DNA of 63,458 bases, taken from an uncultured Prevotella sp. (GTDB lineage Bacteria; Bacteroidota; Bacteroidia; Bacteroidales; Bacteroidaceae). The position numbers and the translations under genes are program-made. Positions 57,807-63,458 of this stretch are shown here, one piece after another. Where the stretch lies: NCBI GenBank assembly GCA_900317685.1, contig ONHQ01000033.1, forward strand, positions 1-63,458. Reading direction: 5' to 3'. Each line of letters opens with the position of its first letter. The stretch's first letter is position 1. Below the pieces are notes generated by a model, which worked only from the letters and a program-made list of their open reading frames with translations, made no database searches and had not been told where the DNA came from.

Positions 57807-60395
57807 ATGACATTTGACAAATTTACAATCAAGGCGCAGGAGGCCGTGCAGGAAGCTGTTAACACAGCTCAGCAGGCTGGACAGCAGGCCATCGAACCGG
57901 TGCACTTGCTGCAAGGCATCCTGGTGAAAAGCCGCGATGTCACCAACTTTATCTTTCAGAAGTTAGGTGTCAACGCCATGCAGATAGAGAAACTCGTACA
58001 AGAGGAGTTGAAGCATCTCCCACGCGTGGAAGGTGGACAACCCTATTTCTCCAACGACACTAACAAAGTGCTGGAGCGTGCCGTCGCAGACTCGCAGAAA
58101 ATGGGTGACGAGTTCGTCAGCGTGGAGCCTATCCTCTTAGCATTGCTGGAGGTAAACACCACGGTGAGTCGCATTCTCAAGGACGCTGGCTGTACAGAAG
58201 AGGAGATGAAGAAGGCCATCGACGAATTGCGTCAGGGTCAGAAAGTGCAAAGCGCCAGTGGCGACGAGAACTATCAGGCCCTCTCGAAATACGCCCGTAA
58301 CCTCATCGACGCTGCCCGCCAGGGCAAACTCGACCCGGTCATCGGACGTGATGAGGAGATTCGCCGGGTGCTGCAGATTCTTTCGCGCCGTACCAAGAAC
58401 AACCCTATCCTGATCGGTGAACCTGGTACAGGTAAGACGGCTATCGTCGAGGGTCTTGCCGAACGCATCGTGCGCGGCGATGTCCCGGAAAATCTGAAGA
58501 ACAAACAGCTCTACTCGCTCGACATGGGTGCCCTGATTGCCGGTGCCAAGTACAAAGGTGAGTTTGAGGAACGACTGAAGAGTGTCATCAAAGAGGTGAC
58601 CAATGCTCAAGGCAACATCATTCTCTTCATCGATGAGATCCACACACTGGTGGGTGCCGGAGGTGGTGAGGGTGCCATGGATGCCGCCAACATCCTCAAG
58701 CCTGCACTGGCCCGTGGCGAACTGCGTGCCATCGGTGCCACGACACTCAACGAGTATCAGAAGTACTTTGAGAAGGATAAGGCTTTGGAGCGCCGCTTCC
58801 AGACCGTTATGGTCAACGAGCCTGACGAGATCGACGCCATCTCTATCCTGCGTGGACTGAAGGAGCGCTATGAGAACCACCACAAGGTTCGTATCACCGA
58901 CGATGCCTGCATCGCTGCCGTAAAGCTTTCGGAGCGCTATATCTCTGACCGCTTCCTCCCCGACAAGGCCATCGACCTGATGGATGAGGCTGCCGCCAAG
59001 CTGCGTATGGAACGCGACTCGGTGCCGGAGGAACTCGACGAGATCACACGTCACTTGAAGCAACTTGAAATTGAGCGCGAGGCCATCAAGCGTGAGAACG
59101 ATACCGACAAGATCCAGCAACTCGACAAGGAGATTGCTGAGCTGAAGGAGAAAGAGCATCAGTTCCGCGCTAAATGGGAAGCCGAGAAAGGACTCGTCAA
59201 CAAGATCCAGCAAGACAAGCAGGAGATCGAGAACCTGAAGTTCGAGGCCGACAAAGCCGAGCGCGAGGGCGACTACGGCAAAGTGGCTGAGATCCGCTAC
59301 GGCAAGCTGAAGGAGTTGCAGGACGACATCAAGAAGATCCAGGAGCAACTCAAGTCGACCCAGGGCGGTGAGGCCATGGTGCGTGAAGAGGTCACTGCCG
59401 ACGACATCGCCGAGGTGGTGAGCCGCTGGACAGGCATACCCGTGACGCGAATGATGCAGAGCGAGCGTGAGAAACTGCTCCATCTTGAGGAGGAACTCCA
59501 CAAGCGTGTCGTCGGTCAGGACGAGGCCATCAAGGCTGTCGCTGACGCTGTGCGCCGCAGCCGTGCCGGACTGCAAGATCCTAAACGCCCGATCGCATCG
59601 TTCATCTTCCTTGGTACGACCGGTACCGGTAAGACAGAGCTTGCCAAGGCTTTGGCTGAGTATCTCTTCAACGATGAGAATATGATGACGCGAATCGATA
59701 TGAGTGAGTATCAGGAAAAGTTCAGCGTCACCCGTCTGATCGGTGCACCTCCGGGGTACGTCGGCTACGACGAGGGTGGTCAGCTCACCGAGGCTGTACG
59801 TCGCAAACCTTACAGCGTAGTGCTCTTCGATGAGATCGAGAAGGCTCATCCCGATGTCTTCAACATCCTGTTGCAGGTTCTCGACGATGGCCGTCTGACC
59901 GACAACAAAGGTCGCACGGTCAACTTTAAGAACACGATCATCATCATGACGTCGAACCTCGGCAGCCAGTACATCCAGCAACGCTTCGAGAATCTCAATG
60001 ACAGCAACCGCAAGGAAGTCATTGACGACACGAAGAAGAACGTGATGGAGATGCTTAAGAAGACCATCCGCCCCGAGTTCTTGAACCGTATCGACGACAT
60101 CATCATGTTCCTGCCGCTTACGCAGACTCAGATTGCACAAGTGGTAACGTTGCAGATGAACCGCGTCAAGAAGATGCTCGAACCGCAAGGCTTTGAGTTG
60201 AAGTGGACGCCCGCAGCCATCGACTACCTTGCCAAGGTCGGTTACGACCCGGAGTTTGGTGCCCGTCCTGTGAAGCGTGCTATCCAAGACTATGTGCTCA
60301 ACGACCTCTCGAAGAAGATTCTCGCTGAGGAAGTGAAGCGCGACAAGCCGATCATCGTCGATGCCAACGGTGCTGGTATGCAGTTTAGAAACTAA
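57807..60395 (+). CDS. clpB: ClpB chaperone (Hsp100 disaggregase)
   Basis: An 862-residue AAA+ protein. The Clp N domain (1-145) is followed by NBD1 with Walker A GEPGTGKT (about 206) and Walker [16 protein letters not shown], the coiled-coil middle domain (about 400-525) specific to ClpB, and NBD2 with Walker A GTTGTGKT (about 610) and [16 protein letters not shown]. It pulls proteins out of aggregates with DnaK. The second Walker A reads GTTGTGKT where GPTGVGKT is usual. I see no heat-shock-type operator upstream. A strong terminator follows. Confidence 0.97.
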   Translation: MTFDKFTIKAQEAVQEAVNTAQQAGQQAIEPVHLLQGILVKSRDVTNFIFQKLGVNAMQIEKLVQEELKHLPRVEGGQPYFSNDTNKVLERAVADSQKMGDEFVSVEPILLALLEVNTTVSRILKDAGCTEEEMKKAIDELRQGQKVQSASGDENYQALSKYARNLIDAARQGKLDPVIGRDEEIRRVLQILSRRTKNNPILIGEPGTGKTAIVEGLAERIVRGDVPENLKNKQLYSLDMGALIAGAKYKGEFEERLKSVIKEVTNAQGNIILFIDEIHTLVGAGGGEGAMDAANILKPALARGELRAIGATTLNEYQKYFEKDKALERRFQTVMVNEPDEIDAISILRGLKERYENHHKVRITDDACIAAVKLSERYISDRFLPDKAIDLMDEAAAKLRMERDSVPEELDEITRHLKQLEIEREAIKRENDTDKIQQLDKEIAELKEKEHQFRAKWEAEKGLVNKIQQDKQEIENLKFEADKAEREGDYGKVAEIRYGKLKELQDDIKKIQEQLKSTQGGEAMVREEVTADDIAEVVSRWTGIPVTRMMQSEREKLLHLEEELHKRVVGQDEAIKAVADAVRRSRAGLQDPKRPIASFIFLGTTGTGKTELAKALAEYLFNDENMMTRIDMSEYQEKFSVTRLIGAPPGYVGYDEGGQLTEAVRRKPYSVVLFDEIEKAHPDVFNILLQVLDDGRLTDNKGRTVNFKNTIIIMTSNLGSQYIQQRFENLNDSNRKEVIDDTKKNVMEMLKKTIRPEFLNRIDDIIMFLPLTQTQIAQVVTLQMNRVKKMLEPQGFELKWTPAAIDYLAKVGYDPEFGARPVKRAIQDYVLNDLSKKILAEEVKRDKPIIVDANGAGMQFRN

Positions 60396-60442
60396 GGCAG
60401 AAGGCTGGGGGCTACACCTCAGCTTTCCAATCCTATAACATG

Positions 60443-60484
60443 AAGCCGGCTCTTTCCCGCAAAGGAAAGAGCCGGCTTTTTTTG
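60443..60484 (+). terminator. Rho-independent terminator after clpB
   Basis: AAGCCGGCTCTTTCC (60443-60457) and GGAAAGAGCCGGCTT (60464-60478) form a perfect 15-bp stem with a 6-base loop, followed by a T tract. Confidence 0.95.
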
Positions 60485-60532
60485 TTTTTCCACGCAATCT
60501 GAATAGTCAGCAGCCAATTATCTGTCTGAATA

Positions 60533-60564
60533 TTTGCATATCTCAAACCTTATGATTACTTTTG
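60533..60564 (+). promoter_or_regulatory. Promoter of the HU-like gene, with a long leader
   Basis: TTTG at 60533-60536, a 20-base spacer and TACTTTTG at 60557-60564 match the consensus. The start codon at 60849 lies about 280 bases downstream, so the leader is long and contains the twin palindromes. Confidence 0.72.
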
Positions 60565-60613
60565 CGAAACGAGTGGAAAACCGCTTTGAAAAGATGAGTC
60601 CGCAGAGATGACG

Positions 60614-60700
60614 AAAAATTCTCTAGAGAATTTTTGCTCAGAAAGGCGAGATGAGCCGATAAAAATGCCGTTTTGACGAAAAATTTTCTAGAGAATTTTT
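60614..60700. repeat. Twin 22-bp TCTAGA palindromes in the HU leader
   Basis: The palindrome at 60614-60635 (core ATTCTCTAGAGAAT flanked by A and T tracts) is perfect. The copy at 60679-60700 differs by one base in one arm. Each is preceded by TGACG, and starts are 65 bases apart. They could be operator sites for a dimeric regulator, or RNA hairpins in the leader. The rest of the 453-base gap between clpB and the HU-like gene holds only the terminator and promoter. Confidence 0.9.
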
Positions 60701-60848
60701 TAGACTACAATAGCGCTCTGATGATCAGAGAGTTACGCTTCACCCATCAGAAAAGCTTCCACTCGCTGATACAAGGATTCACTCACAACAGCAGCAAAGC
60801 CCGAAGGAGAGAAGCAAACGTAAAACAAATTTACCAAATATTGAATCT

Positions 60849-61238
60849 ATGGAATACAAAATCGTCAAAGAGACACATCCTACGCTCAAGAACTACGGCA
60901 AATACAAGGCCGTAGCCATGCACTACAAGACCATCACATCCGAGGAGATCGCCGACGAAATCGAGCGGAACTGCTCGGCAAAGAAGTCCGACGTGGACTT
61001 GGTGATGGCTGAGTTCACCGACACGCTGGTGCGACATCTCAAAGATGGCGACCGCGTGCGCATCCCAGGATTGGGACTGGCCAAGCTGGAGATCGACAGC
61101 GAGAAGGTTGTCAGTCCGCAGGCCTTCCGCTCCACACAACACATCCATGGGGTGAAGCTCCATCTGCTGCCCGAGAGCAAAAAGGGCATGCAGGAACTCT
61201 ATAAGAACATCAAATACACAAGAGCAAAGACAAAATAA
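60849..61238 (+). CDS. HU-like DNA-binding protein (HU-HIG type)
   Basis: A 129-residue member of the HU/IHF superfamily in its longer Bacteroidetes form. It has ITSEEIADEIERNCSAKKSDVDLVMAEFTDTLVRHLKDGDRVRIPGLGLAKL, the HU fold with a short or absent beta-arm tip, and a basic C terminus (YKNIKYTRAKTK). It probably bends or coats DNA. It stands after a 280-base leader with two palindromes. The OPT transporter gene starts 23 bases downstream. Confidence 0.9.
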   Translation: MEYKIVKETHPTLKNYGKYKAVAMHYKTITSEEIADEIERNCSAKKSDVDLVMAEFTDTLVRHLKDGDRVRIPGLGLAKLEIDSEKVVSPQAFRSTQHIHGVKLHLLPESKKGMQELYKNIKYTRAKTK

Positions 61239-61261
61239 AAACTAACAATCAACAATACAGC

Positions 61262-63244
61262 ATGGACGAAAAAGAAAAAGAGGCAGTGCAACTGCCCGAC
61301 AATGCATTTCGAGAATTGAAACAGGGCGAGGAGTACACGCCCATCATGCGTCCCGACCACACCTATCCCGAGGTCAACGCGTGGTCAGTGACATGGGGTC
61401 TGATCATGGCCGTGGTGTTCTCGGCCGCCGCCGCTTACTTAGGCTTGAAAGTGGGACAGGTCTTCGAGGCCGCCATCCCGATTGCCATCATCGCCGTGGG
61501 CGTGTCGACAGCAACGCATCGCAGCAAGGCACTCGGTGAGAACGTGATCATCCAGAGCATCGGCGCCTGCTCAGGTGCTGTGGTGGCCGGTGCTATCTTC
61601 ACCCTGCCCGCCATCTATATCCTCCAGGCCAAATACCCGGAGATGACGGTGTCGTTCCTTCACATGTTCCTGGCCTCTGCCTTGGGCGGTGTGCTGGGCA
61701 TCCTTTTCCTCATTCCCTTCCGCAAATATTTTGTCAGCGACATGCATGGCAAGTATCCTTTCCCGGAGGCTACTGCCACGACGCAAGTACTCGTCAGCGG
61801 TGCCAAGGGCGGCAGTCAGGCCAAGCCACTGCTCATCGCCGGCATTGTGGGCGGACTCTACGACTTCATCGTGGCCAGCTTTGGCTGGTGGAACGAGAAC
61901 TTCACAAGCCGCTTCATCGGCTGGGGACAGGTGCTCGCTGACAAGGCGAAGCTCGTCTTCAAGGTGAACACAGGTGCCGCTGTGCTCGGTTTGGGCTATA
62001 TCGTCGGACTGAAATATGCGCTCTACATCTGCCTGGGCTCTCTCGCCGTGTGGTGGCTGATCGTGCCGGGCATGTCGCTCGCCTTCCACGACCAAGTGCT
62101 GAACATGTGGGGTCCGACCATCACGGCTACAGTAGGCAACATGAGTCCTGAGGAGATCTTCAAGGCTTACGCCCGCAGCATCGGCATCGGCGGCATCGCC
62201 ATGGCCGGCATCATCGGCATCGTCAAGAGCTGGGGAATCATCAAAGGTGCTGTTGGTCTCGCTGCCAAAGAGATGAAGGGCAAGGACGACACCACAGTAG
62301 CCGTGAAGCGCACGCAGCGCGACATCTCGTTCAAGATCATTGCCATTGGCAGCATCGCCGTGATCGCTATCACGTTTCTCTTCTTCTGGTTGGGTGTGAT
62401 GCACGGCAATCTGCTCTTTGCCGTCGTGGGCATCCTGCTCGTCGCCATCATCGCTTTCCTCTTCACCACGGTGGCAGCCAACGCCATCGCCATTGTGGGC
62501 AGTAACCCGGTGAGCGGTATGACACTGATGACGCTGATCCTTGCCAGTGTGGTGATGGTGGCCGTGGGACTGCGTGGTCCCGGTGGCATGCTCGCCGCAC
62601 TCGTCATGGGTGGTGTGGTCTGCACGGCGCTGAGCATGGCCGGCAGCTTCATCACTGACTTGAAGATCGGTTACTGGTTGGGCACAACGCCCAGCAAGCA
62701 GGAGACTTGGAAGTTTCTCGGCACCCTTGTCAGCGCAGCTACGGTGGTCGGCGTGATGATCGTGCTCAACAAGACCTACGGTTTCGCCAGTGGCAAGCTC
62801 GCCGCGCCGCAGGCCAACGCCATGGCTGCCGTCATCGACCCGCTGATGAATGGTGTCGGTGCTCCTTGGGTGCTTTACGGCATCGGAGCGGTCATCGCCA
62901 TCGTCCTTGATCGTCTTCATATCCCGGCTCTCGCCGTAGCTCTGGGCATGTTCATCCCATTGGAACTCAACGTTCCGCTCGTAGTGGGTGGCGCCATCAA
63001 CTGGTTTGTCACCACTCGCTCGAAAGACGCATCCGTCAACAAGGCGCGTGGCGAGAAAGGTACGCTCATCGCCAGTGGTTTCATCGCCGGTGGCGCACTC
63101 ATGGGCGTGGTGAGCGCACTGATGAAGTTCGGCGGCATCGAGTGCTCCATTGCCGACACTTGGTGGACCAATCCGCTCTCCGAAGTCTGCTCACTGGTGG
63201 CCTACATCTGTCTGATCACTTATTTCATCAAGGCGACGAAGTAG
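61262..63244 (+). CDS. OPT family oligopeptide transporter
   Basis: A 660-residue inner-membrane protein with about fifteen segments and the OPT features: YPEVNAWSVTWGLIMAVVFSAAAAYLGLKVGQ at the start, GKYPFPEATATTQVL in the middle, and AIGGxx-like repeats toward the end (VIDPLMNGVGAPWVLYGIGAV). OPT proteins take up small peptides or metal-chelate complexes with protons. The Bacteroidetes members are often annotated as peptide transporters; the substrate is unknown. It follows the HU-like gene closely and may share its transcript. Confidence 0.94.
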   Translation: MDEKEKEAVQLPDNAFRELKQGEEYTPIMRPDHTYPEVNAWSVTWGLIMAVVFSAAAAYLGLKVGQVFEAAIPIAIIAVGVSTATHRSKALGENVIIQSIGACSGAVVAGAIFTLPAIYILQAKYPEMTVSFLHMFLASALGGVLGILFLIPFRKYFVSDMHGKYPFPEATATTQVLVSGAKGGSQAKPLLIAGIVGGLYDFIVASFGWWNENFTSRFIGWGQVLADKAKLVFKVNTGAAVLGLGYIVGLKYALYICLGSLAVWWLIVPGMSLAFHDQVLNMWGPTITATVGNMSPEEIFKAYARSIGIGGIAMAGIIGIVKSWGIIKGAVGLAAKEMKGKDDTTVAVKRTQRDISFKIIAIGSIAVIAITFLFFWLGVMHGNLLFAVVGILLVAIIAFLFTTVAANAIAIVGSNPVSGMTLMTLILASVVMVAVGLRGPGGMLAALVMGGVVCTALSMAGSFITDLKIGYWLGTTPSKQETWKFLGTLVSAATVVGVMIVLNKTYGFASGKLAAPQANAMAAVIDPLMNGVGAPWVLYGIGAVIAIVLDRLHIPALAVALGMFIPLELNVPLVVGGAINWFVTTRSKDASVNKARGEKGTLIASGFIAGGALMGVVSALMKFGGIECSIADTWWTNPLSEVCSLVAYICLITYFIKATK

Positions 63245-63398
63245 ACAAGAGCCTAAGAGCAAGACTTTATTTTCAATAAGCCAAATGGACAAAGCGGAGC
63301 TTGCCCACGCTCTGCCATGGCGAAGTGAACAATTAAATGGCTAAGCTATGACAAGGAAACTGTCTTTTTTTAAATAAGGTTGACACCTAAAGTCAGCA

Positions 63399-63458
63399 AT
63401 GATGGAAAAAACAGAAAGTATGCTCCAGACATCATTGGAGCGCATTCGACTTCAGCAG
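63399..63458 (+). CDS. Start of an open frame cut by the window edge
   Basis: From ATG 63399 the frame reads 20 codons without a stop (MMEKTESMLQTSLERIRLQQ) to the end of the window. It begins about 155 bases after the OPT gene. It is too short to name. Confidence 0.35.
   Translation, partial: MMEKTESMLQTSLERIRLQQ

Noticed and set aside
58137-60497. 786-codon minus-strand frame opposite clpB
   Set aside because: It is a shadow of clpB, whose protein is unmistakable.

Overview
The window looks like a chromosome segment of a Bacteroidales bacterium, most likely Prevotella in the broad sense. The evidence is the promoter grammar (TTTG, about 20 bases, TAnnTTTG) upstream of many genes, two type IX secretion proteins (PorE-like and PorQ), paired ExbD genes, an HU-like protein of the Bacteroidetes type, thioester-less alpha-2-macroglobulin, a LutABC set and Bacteroidetes-style NOL1/NOP2/Sun and TrmB proteins. 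The species assignment is inference; no rRNA gene lies inside the window, although a strong leftward promoter at the left edge may lead into one.

Layout. 1-966: no convincing gene, but three different short tandem arrays and a leftward promoter. 967-4242: TPM protein and LemA (minus), an SGNH hydrolase (plus), a periplasmic cyclophilin (minus). 4477-10447: a plus-strand export operon: coiled-coil membrane protein, TolC-like channel, HlyD-like adaptor and two ABC-2 permeases, with no ATPase gene. 10575-15726: topoisomerase III (minus), then lutABC (plus) closed by a clear terminator. 15788-19523: an unrecognised protein, then a minus-strand cassette (FdtA-like ketoisomerase, PH-domain membrane protein, GNAT/FemAB-like acyltransferase, DegT aminotransferase) that fits synthesis of a dTDP-3-amino-6-deoxy sugar; rmlB, which makes its precursor, lies 3 kb away. 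19669-20863: a Y1 transposase-like protein with an extra C-terminal domain, next to two hairpins. 20888-26232: a minus-strand run of MATE transporter, cytidylate-kinase-like protein, YfcE-like phosphoesterase, RmlB, a stand-alone sigma-region-4-like protein and PurT.

26316-30358: secreted subtilase, xseA and xseB (each overlapping the gene before it), and a branched-chain aminotransferase whose 5' end is frameshifted. 30359-31301: almost gene-free, with a 22-bp tandem array, a 46-bp palindrome and a decayed reading frame. 31302-41957: TrmB, PorE-like lipoprotein, bile-acid/sodium symporter-family protein, a large inverted repeat array, Mrp, a GH115-like protein, an RNA m5C methyltransferase, dihydrofolate reductase and an Lrp-type regulator. 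42077-47581: an ExbB/membrane protein/ExbD/ExbD operon, tRNA-Ser(GGA), TatD, a polyprenyl diphosphate synthase and TonB. 47692-63244: PorQ, Cmk, a candidate small RNA, alpha-2-macroglobulin, a DUF1573 protein, IspH, ClpB, an HU-like protein and an OPT transporter. A partial frame runs off the right edge.

The most unusual property is in the spaces between genes. At least eight intergenic gaps carry a short tandem or inverted array, each with its own unit sequence but often with a unit of 22 bp or near it. Other points worth checking are the ilvE frameshift, the RAYT-like protein with a Rossmann-like tail, the sigma-4-like orphan, a 30-nt repeat/hairpin inside a signal-peptide coding region, twin TCTAGA palindromes in the HU leader, and the promoter-plus-terminator unit before the macroglobulin gene. 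No CRISPR array, phage or complete insertion sequence was seen.
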